DNA from: a bacterium
GTDB taxonomy: Bacteria > Latescibacterota > Latescibacteria > Latescibacterales > Latescibacteraceae
Length of the DNA: 24,810 nucleotides
NCBI GenBank assembly: GCA_021372535.1
Contig: JAJFUH010000032.1
Coordinates: 1 to 24,810 of the forward strand
Direction of reading: 5' to 3'
Made by a program: the position numbers and the translations under genes. Under the pieces are notes generated by a model. The model saw only the letters and a program-made list of their open reading frames with translations. It was not told where the DNA came from and did not search any database. Positions 15,882 through 23,893 of this stretch are shown here, one piece after another. Numbering within the stretch: position 1 is the first letter of the stretch; every line of letters starts with the position of its first letter.

Positions 15882-17282
15882 GTGAAGTCCTTCCCGGACA
15901 GAACCCTCTTGCTGGTCCTCGACCAGACCATGATCACCGGTTCTTTTATCTTGACCTACTGGCTGTCTTACCACAGCGATTTAGCCCACGATAAGCCGTA
16001 CATGTCACTTGCAGGTCTATGGGATGTATGGTTTCTCATTAGTGTGTTCTGGCTCCTCCTGTTTGCCATGTTCGGATTATACGGTAAATGGAAGAATACT
16101 TCCCGTTTTGATGAGATCATCTCGGTTTATAAAACCATAACGATAGGGGCAATTGTTTTTCTCATCATCGCTTTTTCCGAAATTCACGATTATTCAAGGG
16201 AAAAACTCATCGTTCTGGCGTACTGGGCATCCCTCGTTGTGTTTGTCGGTCTCGGCAGGCTGGGAGTCCGTACTGTGCAGCGGGTGCTTCTGAGCAGGGG
16301 TATCGGTCTCAGGCCGTCGATTATTGTCGGAACCGTATCATATATCGTCGATATGCTTAAAAAGATAAGGCAGGCTCCCGCGCTCGGATACGATATCAAG
16401 GGTGTCATACCCACCGATCAGGGCCGTCACCCCAAAAAAGTCGAAGACATACCGGTACTCGGCACGGTGAAAGACCTCCATACCATTATCGAAAAGTATG
16501 GCATTACGGATGTGCTCATTGCCCTGGAGTTCCGGGAGGAGGATGAGATATTCAAGCTTATCTCGTCCGCGGATTCATTCGATGTCGACTTTTCCATTCT
16601 CCCCGGACCCGCGGATGTATTGGCCGGGCGGATGATGTTCAACCAGTTGTACGGTTTCCCCATGATACGGATTCTTTCCGAACCTATTCCGCCCTGGGAA
16701 AAGAATGTCAAGCGTCTTATGGATATCTGTGCCAGTCTGGCGGTCATTATCCTGTTATTCCCTGTTTATATGATAATCGCGGCGGCAATAAAACTCGATT
16801 CGGAAGGACCGGCCATTTATTCGCAGGAACGCATCGGCTATCGCGGAAAACGTTTCAACGTCTGGAAATTCCGGTCAATGGTGAAGGATGCCGAGAAATT
16901 GACAGGCCCTGTATGGGCAGATAAAAACGATACCCGCATAACCCGTGTGGGAAGGTTTATCCGTAAAACGCGGCTCGATGAGCTGCCTCAGGTATATAAC
17001 ATACTCAAAGGCGATATGAGCATTGTCGGGCCGAGGCCTGAACGGGAATTTTTTGTGGAACAGCTCAAGAAGAAAATACCCTATTATGCCCTCAGGCTCA
17101 AGGTTAAACCCGGTCTTACCGGATGGGCGCAGATTAAACACAATTATGACCGTACCCTCGACGATGTCCGTGAAAAACTGAAATATGATCTCTACTATAT
17201 TGAAAACATGTCGCTCAGCATGGATTTCAAGATAATCATCGCGACCGTATTTGTCGTTATTGGTGCACGAGGCGCTCATTAG
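15882..17282 (+). CDS. WbaP/WcaJ-type priming sugar-phosphate transferase
   Basis: I start at GTG 15882 (466 residues): AGGAG lies 11 bases upstream, the length matches E. coli WcaJ, and an earlier in-frame start would overlap the previous gene by about 70 bases. About four N-terminal membrane spans (10-125) are followed by a Rossmann-like cytoplasmic domain (about 145-260, with RPSIIVGTVSYIVDML). The catalytic phosphoglycosyltransferase domain covers 277-466. It shows KRLMDICAS, a membrane re-entrant helix, KFRSM, the catalytic Asp-Glu dyad D366-E367 in TRLDELPQ, SIVGPRPE and KPGLTGWAQ. It should move a hexose-1-phosphate from a UDP-sugar to undecaprenyl phosphate, the first committed step of the polysaccharide. 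The histidine kinase gene overlaps its stop by one base. Confidence 0.93.
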   Translation: MKSFPDRTLLLVLDQTMITGSFILTYWLSYHSDLAHDKPYMSLAGLWDVWFLISVFWLLLFAMFGLYGKWKNTSRFDEIISVYKTITIGAIVFLIIAFSEIHDYSREKLIVLAYWASLVVFVGLGRLGVRTVQRVLLSRGIGLRPSIIVGTVSYIVDMLKKIRQAPALGYDIKGVIPTDQGRHPKKVEDIPVLGTVKDLHTIIEKYGITDVLIALEFREEDEIFKLISSADSFDVDFSILPGPADVLAGRMMFNQLYGFPMIRILSEPIPPWEKNVKRLMDICASLAVIILLFPVYMIIAAAIKLDSEGPAIYSQERIGYRGKRFNVWKFRSMVKDAEKLTGPVWADKNDTRITRVGRFIRKTRLDELPQVYNILKGDMSIVGPRPEREFFVEQLKKKIPYYALRLKVKPGLTGWAQIKHNYDRTLDDVREKLKYDLYYIENMSLSMDFKIIIATVFVVIGARGAH

Positions 17283-18922
17283 TGGGTGAAATGAACAGAA
17301 AAAAAAAGCTGATTCCGGGAATAACCTCGGGAACGGTAAAAGCGGTAATCTTTATCATTCTGATTGGGATTGCCATTGTTATCTGGATTTATACACAGTT
17401 CATCTTCAATCAGGTGAGGGAATTTCAGAAATCGGTTGTAAGGACACAGATCGCAATATATGTCAGTGTCATAGATCCGACCGAACCCGATACGAGCAAT
17501 CTGTTCGATTATGTAAGAGAATCTCCGATTCCGCGCATCATTTCGGATAATGATCTCAATCCCATTCAGGGATTCTGGCAGAATGTCGGTATCTCTCCCG
17601 ATAAATCGGATGAACAGACATATCGAAAGCTGCGGACGCTTTTAAAAAAAATGGACGAGATAAATCCTCCCGAATCGTTTCCGCTTTTCCGGCTCGAACA
17701 TCATATCGATACCCTGACCGTATACGAATATCCTCCCTCACGCAATTTTCCCATCGCAATAACCGATTCAACCGGCGCCGTTTTCTATTCGCGCAATATT
17801 CCCGTCGATTCTTCAAATGTCCCCGCTTTCCAGTATGCACTCAATAAAATGGATGCATATTCACCGCCCATGTTTTTTTTCAGGGATAAAGAACCTGCGC
17901 TTGTTTTTCATGGTATCAATGCACAGCGTATCTGGCCGGTTTTAGTAACGAATCAATCCGGCAAACCCCTTTACTGGAATGATATCAGTGTCGCGCATAA
18001 CGATACGACTGCTGCCGGGAATGAAAAACTGGAATCATTTGCGGTTCTTGCCCGTGAACAGGGCATCACCTATGATATTGTCGTAAATTATGATCTTGTC
18101 GTCACGGAAACATGCCTGTTCCATTATGGTGATGTTCCATTTCTCTCCTGGATCGGATGGCTGCCCGTCATAGAGTTTGCCGTATTGTTGATACTCCTGT
18201 GGGTTGGATTCATCGGTTTCAAGAATATAACCAATGCCGAGCAGCGTTCGATCTGGGTCGGGATGGCAAAAGAGACTGCGCACCAGCTCGGAACGCCGAT
18301 AAGCTCGCTTGGCGGCTGGCTCGAGCTTCTCAGAACGGAGCATGAAGCCGGTCTGATAGACCAGGCTGTCCCTGAGATGGAGTATGATGTCGAACGGCTG
18401 ACACGGGTTGCCGCACGGTTTTCAAGTATCGGTTCGAAGCCGGAGCTGCAACCGATCGAACTCTCGGACGTCCTTGACGAAGTGCTTGATTATTTCAGAG
18501 CACGAGTGCCCCGCATGGGGCGAAGTATTTCGATCGAAGGTCATTACAGCGGGCTCAGTCGCGTCATGGGGAATCATGAGCTTCTGAACTGGGCTTTTGA
18601 AAATCTTATAAAGAATTCGCTCGCTTCCATAGACCTGCCGGAAGGGTTGATTACGGTCAATGGTTCGATGTCGAAGGATTTCAGGCATATAATCCTCGAT
18701 TTTATCGATAACGGCAAGGGTATTCCGTACGCTGACCAGAAGAAAATCATGAAACCCGGTTTTACGACAAAAAAACGCGGATGGGGTCTGGGCCTGAGCC
18801 TTGTTAAAAGGATAATTGACGACTATCACAACGGAAAAGTATTTCTAACTGAAAGCAGACCGGGAGCCGGGACAACGTTCAGAGTGATTATACCGGCTGT
18901 TTCGGGCAAAGAAAGCAGTTGA
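17282..18922 (+). CDS. Membrane sensor histidine kinase (partner of REC-PglZ regulator)
   Basis: This 546-residue kinase has a transmembrane helix (about 20-40), an extracytoplasmic region of about 245 residues (42-288) with no domain I recognise, a second transmembrane helix (about 291-313) and the kinase core. The phospho-acceptor is H334 in ETAHQLGTPISSLGGW. The ATP-binding domain shows the N box (WAFENLIKNSLAS, N441 and N445), G1 DNGKG (476-480), an F box GFTTKK and G2 GWGLGL (500-505), so it looks catalytically complete. HQLGTP rather than HELRTP is a feature of a histidine-kinase subset. The response regulator starts three bases after its stop, a strong sign of a cognate pair. The GTG start overlaps the previous stop; ATG at 17291 is an alternative. 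Confidence 0.92.
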   Translation: MGEMNRKKKLIPGITSGTVKAVIFIILIGIAIVIWIYTQFIFNQVREFQKSVVRTQIAIYVSVIDPTEPDTSNLFDYVRESPIPRIISDNDLNPIQGFWQNVGISPDKSDEQTYRKLRTLLKKMDEINPPESFPLFRLEHHIDTLTVYEYPPSRNFPIAITDSTGAVFYSRNIPVDSSNVPAFQYALNKMDAYSPPMFFFRDKEPALVFHGINAQRIWPVLVTNQSGKPLYWNDISVAHNDTTAAGNEKLESFAVLAREQGITYDIVVNYDLVVTETCLFHYGDVPFLSWIGWLPVIEFAVLLILLWVGFIGFKNITNAEQRSIWVGMAKETAHQLGTPISSLGGWLELLRTEHEAGLIDQAVPEMEYDVERLTRVAARFSSIGSKPELQPIELSDVLDEVLDYFRARVPRMGRSISIEGHYSGLSRVMGNHELLNWAFENLIKNSLASIDLPEGLITVNGSMSKDFRHIILDFIDNGKGIPYADQKKIMKPGFTTKKRGWGLGLSLVKRIIDDYHNGKVFLTESRPGAGTTFRVIIPAVSGKESS

Positions 18923-18925
18923 TAA

Positions 18926-20473
18926 ATGAAAAGAAAAATTCTATGGGTTGATGATGAAATCGATCTTCTCAAGGCGCATATCATTTTTCTCGAGAAGAAG
19001 GGGTATGAGCTGGTGCCGGTGACCAATGGCCAGGATGCGATTGCCCTGGTGAAGGAACGGACATTCGATGCTGTGCTCCTGGATGAGATGATGCCGGGAA
19101 TCGATGGTCTCAGTGTTCTGGCGGAGATCAAGAATTACGATCCGGGTCTGCCGGTTGTCATGATAACAAAGAGCGAGGAAGAGCACCTCATGGATGATGC
19201 TCTCGGGTCGAGAATAAGCGACTATCTTATAAAACCGGTCAATCCCAGCCAGATATACACGACCCTCAAACGGCTGCTCGATTCACGGCAGCTCAGGAGC
19301 GAACGTGTCAGCCGTGAATTCGCCCGTCAGCTCAACCTCAACAGGCAGGAACTTTCCATGGGGCTCGATTATGAGCGATGGCCTCAGATGTATGCAAACA
19401 TTTCGTCCTGGGATATTGAAATCAGCACATACAACGATTCCGGGCTGAACCAGATTCATGCCGACCAGAAAAAGGAATACAACCGGGAATTTTCGAAATA
19501 TATCGAAAAAAATTATCGATCGTGGATACAGGACGGGGGCCCGGTTTTTTCACATAATATCCTTGACCGGTATGTTGCTCCGCTCCTGAAAAACAATGAG
19601 CGAGTGTATTTCATTGTTATTGACTGTTTTCGCCTCGATCACTGGCTTTCCATCGAGGCGAAGCTGGAAGAAATGTTTTATATCGACAGAAACTACTATT
19701 ATTCCATTTTACCGACAGCAACACCGTTTTGCCGTAACGCCCTGTTTGCGGGACAGCTTCCGGTCGAGATTGCTAAAATCTACCCTGAAATCTGGCAGTC
19801 TGCGGGTCATGACGAGGCGGGTATGAATATCCACGAACAGGAGCTTCTTGAGATGTACCTGGCGCGAAAGGGTATAAGGCTCGACCATAAGCCACATTAT
19901 GAAAAGATAATTACCAATGACGATGCAGTGGCATTTCAGAAAAAGCTCGGCGGTCTGAGAGACAACCAGTTTATCAGCGTCGTTTATAATTTTGTCGATC
20001 TTTTATCCCACCAGCGCTCGGAAAGCAACATTCTCCAGGAAATTGCGCCCGATGAAGCCGCATTCAGGAGCCTGACACGGTCGTGGTTCGAGCATTCGGT
20101 GCTTCTCGAAACCCTCCGAACCGCAGCTTCCGAGCGGGCGACTGTCGTTATAACGACCGATCACGGAAACATCATGTGTGAAAAGGCGACTATTGTCAAG
20201 GGTGACAAAACGACCTCCACCAATGTCCGATATAAGTACGGCAGGTATCTCAAGTGTGATCCCGCCGAGGTATTCCTTGTCGATGATCCGAAAGCGTACG
20301 GTCTTCCTTCCATTGGCCAGGGGACGACCTATCTGTTTGCAAAGAATGAAGATTATCTCGTGTATCCGAATAATTTCAGGCTGTATCAGAAACTCTATCA
20401 GAATTCCCTTCAGCACGGCGGTATATCGATGGAGGAAATGATTCTCCCGGTAGGAGTGTTGAGGCCGAGATGA
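18926..20473 (+). CDS. REC-PglZ response regulator (PorX-like)
   Basis: The 515-residue protein joins a receiver (1-120; acidic pair D9-D10, phospho-acceptor D53, T81, K103) to a linker helix and an alkaline-phosphatase-superfamily PglZ domain (about 210-512). This is the architecture of PorX, the regulator of the type IX secretion system and gliding in Bacteroidota, whose PglZ part is reported to be a zinc-dependent phosphodiesterase. Putative metal and nucleophile residues are all visible: D233 (VIDCFRLDHW), the PTATPFCRN segment (263-271), D358 and H362 (NFVDLLSH), D412-H413 (TTDHGN) and H497 (LQHGG). The domain therefore looks active. There is no DNA-binding domain, so output is probably enzymatic or by protein contact. 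It follows the histidine kinase by three bases and overlaps tsaE by four. Orthology to PorX itself is inferred. Confidence 0.88.
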   Translation: MKRKILWVDDEIDLLKAHIIFLEKKGYELVPVTNGQDAIALVKERTFDAVLLDEMMPGIDGLSVLAEIKNYDPGLPVVMITKSEEEHLMDDALGSRISDYLIKPVNPSQIYTTLKRLLDSRQLRSERVSREFARQLNLNRQELSMGLDYERWPQMYANISSWDIEISTYNDSGLNQIHADQKKEYNREFSKYIEKNYRSWIQDGGPVFSHNILDRYVAPLLKNNERVYFIVIDCFRLDHWLSIEAKLEEMFYIDRNYYYSILPTATPFCRNALFAGQLPVEIAKIYPEIWQSAGHDEAGMNIHEQELLEMYLARKGIRLDHKPHYEKIITNDDAVAFQKKLGGLRDNQFISVVYNFVDLLSHQRSESNILQEIAPDEAAFRSLTRSWFEHSVLLETLRTAASERATVVITTDHGNIMCEKATIVKGDKTTSTNVRYKYGRYLKCDPAEVFLVDDPKAYGLPSIGQGTTYLFAKNEDYLVYPNNFRLYQKLYQNSLQHGGISMEEMILPVGVLRPR

Positions 20474-20892
20474 CAGAACGGTTTGTTTCTATGAGCGAAC
20501 CCGAAACCCTTTCGATAGCCGGGGCTTTCGCGAAGACCCTTTCGCCGGGAACACTTGTGGCGCTTACCGGAGAACTGGGAACCGGGAAAACTGTTTTCGC
20601 CCGTGGCGTGGCTCTCGGTCTCGGCGTAAAAGAAAAGGTGACAAGTCCCACATTTACACTCATTAACGAGTACCGCGGACAGATTCCTCTCTATCACATG
20701 GATTTATACCGGCTCAATTCGAAGAGGGAAATCGAGGATATCGGTGTCAGCGATTATTTTTACGGTAATGGTATCTGTATCGTCGAATGGGCGGAAAAAC
20801 TTGATGAGCTTATGCCGGAAAACACTGTCAGCGTTTCATTCAGACAGATCGATCCGAACCGTCGTGAAATAATCATTGAAAGACCTGGTTGA
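20470..20892 (+). CDS. tsaE: tRNA threonylcarbamoyladenosine biosynthesis ATPase TsaE
   Basis: This 140-residue P-loop ATPase matches TsaE (YjeE) throughout. It has Walker A GELGTGKT (34-41), the SPTFTLINEY segment (59-68), HMDLYRL (76-82) and IVEWAEKL near the C-terminus (104-111). TsaE stimulates the TsaB-TsaD complex that makes the universal t6A37 modification of ANN-decoding tRNAs. The length is normal and no key residue is missing. Its ATG overlaps the stop of the REC-PglZ gene (ATGA), so the two are translationally coupled. I recall porX-tsaE neighbourhoods in Bacteroidota, which would support the PorX assignment, but this needs checking. Confidence 0.94.
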   Translation: MTERFVSMSEPETLSIAGAFAKTLSPGTLVALTGELGTGKTVFARGVALGLGVKEKVTSPTFTLINEYRGQIPLYHMDLYRLNSKREIEDIGVSDYFYGNGICIVEWAEKLDELMPENTVSVSFRQIDPNRREIIIERPG

Positions 20893-20894
20893 AC

Positions 20895-21338
20895 ATGAAA
20901 AGCAGAGGCGTTGTTACATCGATCGAGGGAAACAGAGCAAAAGTATCGGTTACCACATCGACCGAATGTATGGGTTGTCCCTCTAAAAGTCACTGTCATT
21001 CCGATACCCTGAACAGCCGTGAAATCGTCGTCATCAACGAACTCGGCGCCCGGGTATCGGATCATGTGGTATTTGAGGCCGATCCGGGAAAGGTGATCGT
21101 TTCCGGTGTGCTTATCTGGATTGTTCCGATTCTTGCTATGATAGTGGGGTACAAGGCAGCGCAGCGGTTTTCCGCAGGCTTCATACCTATCGGAGCGGCG
21201 TTTCTTTTTCTTCTGCTTACATTCGTATTACTGAAATTTGTGGATCAGAAACTTTCGGGAGGCAGGACGTTTTATCCGAGAATAACCAGTATTGTCGATG
21301 CTTCATCCTCAGGTGAAAATTTCTGTGAAGGCCGGTAA
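20895..21338 (+). CDS. RseC/MucC-family membrane protein
   Basis: From the ATG at 20895 the protein has 147 residues. It has the RseC-family layout: a short N-terminal domain (SRGVVTSIEGNRAKVSV), a cysteine cluster ECMGCPSKSHC, and then two transmembrane helices (about 73-92 and 96-118). In enterobacteria RseC sits in the rpoE-rseABC operon and takes part in keeping SoxR reduced; the cysteine motif suggests a redox or metal role. Here it is the last gene of the kinase/PglZ/tsaE unit and starts two bases after the tsaE stop, away from the ECF cluster elsewhere in the window. The C-terminal tail of about 25 residues is polar. Function in this organism is inferred from family only. Confidence 0.85.
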   Translation: MKSRGVVTSIEGNRAKVSVTTSTECMGCPSKSHCHSDTLNSREIVVINELGARVSDHVVFEADPGKVIVSGVLIWIVPILAMIVGYKAAQRFSAGFIPIGAAFLFLLLTFVLLKFVDQKLSGGRTFYPRITSIVDASSSGENFCEGR

Positions 21339-21441
21339 TTCCGAAGCGTATTTAAATGAATAAAATTTGCGATGTGTAATTCGAAGACACGAAGACAATG
21401 AGAGCACTGTATAAAGAATCAAAGGATTTGGAAGGAGAGGA

Positions 21442-22368
21442 TCAGGTGCCTGAATTGATGAACATCGGGAGGGGGTCTTTCTTTTCGCCGAGGTAGATAA
21501 TGCCATAGTGGAGGTGGGTGCCGGTCGTTCTTCCCGTTCGTCCCATTATACCTATTATATCGCCCTTTTTTACAATATCGCCCTCTTTTACTTTCATCAT
21601 CTGGAGATGCCCGTACAGGGTTTCATAACCGTACTTGTGTCTTATTCTGATGCACCTCCCGAGGTTTCCCTGATATTCCGCAGATTCTACAACGCCATCC
21701 GCCGTTGCCTGTATGGGATCACCGACGTTACCTCCGAGATCGATGGCATCATGCATATGCCAGTATCCCCCGATAGGATGGGTACGCCAGCCGAATTTAC
21801 AGGTTATTCTGAAAGAGTTCGGTGTTGGAATAATGGTTGGCGTATTATCGATGATATCCCTGTTTCTCGACAGATTCGACTGGATTTCATTAAAACTTCT
21901 TTCCTGAACGTTGATACGGCTTTCAAGGGTAGAAACGCCTGTGAACAAATCAGTCAATTTGACTTTCAAATCATTGGAAAAATCCGCAAATTCAGATGTA
22001 TCAACCATGACATGACCACCTATACCCGCATTATACATGTCTCTGTCGGGCAGTGTGTTCATGAGTGCATAAAGACGGAATGCCTGGTCGTTTCTATGGA
22101 TTTCCCTGAGCTTTAAATTCATTTTTTCAAGTAATTTCAGTGATGAATCGATGTTTCTGAGGTGTTTGTCCCTGATGGAAACTGCTGTTTTGTAATCTTT
22201 TTCCTGGACGAGTTTGATGTGATAACCGATGATAAAGAAGAGGCATAACAAAAAGGTGATAATTAATGCAGAGAAAACGCCGATGAAAAATTTACCGGTA
22301 AAGCTTCCTGTTTTAACGTCACGGCCGCTGTCCGGCACAATGATCATTGAAAAAAAGCGGTTTTCCAT
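21442..22368 (-). CDS. Membrane-anchored M23 (LytM) metallopeptidase
   Basis: The 308-residue protein has a short cytoplasmic N-terminus, a transmembrane helix (about 27-49) and a periplasmic alpha-helical, probably coiled-coil stalk (about 55-170). The LytM/M23 domain covers 183-305. Zinc ligands H206 and D210 (HDAID) and H287 (GTHLHYG) are present, as is the catalytic-site H254 (LYGHL), so it should cleave peptidoglycan cross-links. This resembles MepM-type endopeptidases anchored in the inner membrane. GAAGG upstream and the strong promoter support the ATG at 22368. It is convergent with the RseC-family gene, with about 100 bases between and no obvious terminator hairpin. Confidence 0.92.
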   Translation of the reverse strand: MENRFFSMIIVPDSGRDVKTGSFTGKFFIGVFSALIITFLLCLFFIIGYHIKLVQEKDYKTAVSIRDKHLRNIDSSLKLLEKMNLKLREIHRNDQAFRLYALMNTLPDRDMYNAGIGGHVMVDTSEFADFSNDLKVKLTDLFTGVSTLESRINVQERSFNEIQSNLSRNRDIIDNTPTIIPTPNSFRITCKFGWRTHPIGGYWHMHDAIDLGGNVGDPIQATADGVVESAEYQGNLGRCIRIRHKYGYETLYGHLQMMKVKEGDIVKKGDIIGIMGRTGRTTGTHLHYGIIYLGEKKDPLPMFINSGT

Positions 22369-22470
22369 ATAAAAGGCCCTTCATGGACAGGTTGAATACT
22401 GATTTTTCACCGCTTCCCCCGTCACATCACCTAACAGGAAAAAAATATAAAAATCACCAGATTAAAACTT

Positions 22471-22498
22471 AATATAACCTCTCCTCTAAACATGTCAA
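22471..22498 (-). promoter_or_regulatory. Sigma-70 promoter for the M23 peptidase gene
   Basis: On the minus strand a perfect TTGACA -35 (22493-22498) and TATATT -10 (22471-22476, 5 of 6) are 16 bases apart. The expected leader is about 95 bases. A second TTGACA at 22622-22627 lies further upstream, without a clear -10 box. Confidence 0.65.
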
Positions 22499-22660
22499 GT
22501 AAAAAAAACATAGTTACTTATCGGGAAATATCAGTCAAGGACAAAAACCTATGAAAATACCCGGTAAACCCGCATGTAATAAAGCTGCACCATTATGATT
22601 ATTAATTCACTTATAGATAATTGTCAATATATGACAGTGTGTGGCGATCAATTCACCTCA

Positions 22661-23893
22661 CTATTCATCTAATTGTACGGTTTTCTTCATACCGATGCGG
22701 AATGAAATATGTAATACAGTTGATAATATAATAGTTATGAACATTGACATCGTACAGACCGTATACAGGGTTGCAAGATTAATTTCACCGCTCAGAACAC
22801 CGTTGAATCCCGGTAAAAACCTAGTCAGTATGAAAAGCGACAGCGGCCCGAGGGGAATACAGTAATTAATTTCCCTGAGGGTCGGACGCGGGAAAGAAAA
22901 AATACGGGCGGTAATAAAGAAAGTGGTAATACGTGTAAAAAGAAAAAACAGGGTAAAAATAAGGGCCAGTGTCCACCCTGTTTTCCCGAGAAGATACATC
23001 TGATCGATGGGCAGCCGTGTTCCGAAAAGAACAAAAACAAAAAGCAGGGGAAGTGCGGATTTTTCGATGAGGCATGGTTCCCGGTCGGAAAAACATCCCT
23101 CATACAATCCTGTTCCGACTGCAAGAAAAATATAGTCCAGCCCGGCAATTTTTATAAATGGGTACATGAGGAGCATGGTTGTGAGCGGATACAGACTCTG
23201 CAGAGACCGGGATGTAGTATGTATAAGTTTTTCTGATACATATGCCCATACAAATCCGACCACGGTTGATGTCAATCCGATGATCAGCGGCATAAGGGCC
23301 ATTTTTATGCGGTCCGGATTATGCGGATTCATGAAGGCAGTTGCGACACCCCATGCGATTACCGAAACCACGAAACCTCCGAAAGCAGCCTGTAAAAGCT
23401 GCGCACGGCGGGGCTGTTTATCCGTTGAGACGAATACCATGAGGGGCGATACGAGTGAAGCGAACAGCCCGAATATGATTTTTACCGAGACAGGATGGGC
23501 TGATGGAGCGACAAATCCCGTTGCGAGAGTGCATGAAAGGACAGCCGCGACCGCTCCCATCGAACAATTCTTTATTATATTCCCCGGGCTCTGATGTGAA
23601 ATCATATGTTTTACGGCTAATGATATGACCATCATTACAAGAATGGATTCTATGAGTGTCATGTATTCGGTGAACTGTTTCCCGACAAAACCAAGCCCGT
23701 GTTCTCCCGCAATGAGTCCGGCCAGAATGAAACCGACGGTAACCGGTAATCGCAGGAAGCGCATGACAAGTGAAAAAAGATATGCGGCAAGCGCGAGTGT
23801 ACCGGCGCTCAGAAGGGGATTGGGAGAATAGCCGCTGTGTATCCGGATCAGGGTTATGATAATCAGAATCAAGAAGCTCAATATGTTAAGCAT
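22661..23893 (-). CDS. CPA2-type cation/proton antiporter (Kef/NhaS-like)
   Basis: This 410-residue polytopic protein has about twelve membrane spans. The signature LPVTVGFILAGLIAGEHGLGFV (about 50-71) corresponds to the conserved N-terminal region of Kef-type monovalent cation/proton antiporters. A later segment, YIFLAVGTGLYEG then SALPLLFVFVLFGTRLPI, resembles the second half of the exchanger fold. There is no C-terminal TrkA_N domain, so it is the bare transporter. GGAGG nine bases before the ATG supports the start. The ATG overlaps the stop of the upstream antiporter gene by eight bases (ATGCTTAA), so the two are translationally coupled and may act as a pair. Ion specificity cannot be told from sequence. 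Confidence 0.82.
   Translation of the reverse strand: MLNILSFLILIIITLIRIHSGYSPNPLLSAGTLALAAYLFSLVMRFLRLPVTVGFILAGLIAGEHGLGFVGKQFTEYMTLIESILVMMVISLAVKHMISHQSPGNIIKNCSMGAVAAVLSCTLATGFVAPSAHPVSVKIIFGLFASLVSPLMVFVSTDKQPRRAQLLQAAFGGFVVSVIAWGVATAFMNPHNPDRIKMALMPLIIGLTSTVVGFVWAYVSEKLIHTTSRSLQSLYPLTTMLLMYPFIKIAGLDYIFLAVGTGLYEGCFSDREPCLIEKSALPLLFVFVLFGTRLPIDQMYLLGKTGWTLALIFTLFFLFTRITTFFITARIFSFPRPTLREINYCIPLGPLSLFILTRFLPGFNGVLSGEINLATLYTVCTMSMFITIILSTVLHISFRIGMKKTVQLDE

Noticed and set aside
21508-22116. Plus-strand frame of 202 codons
   Set aside because: It is antisense to the M23 peptidase gene, which has intact zinc ligands and its own promoter.
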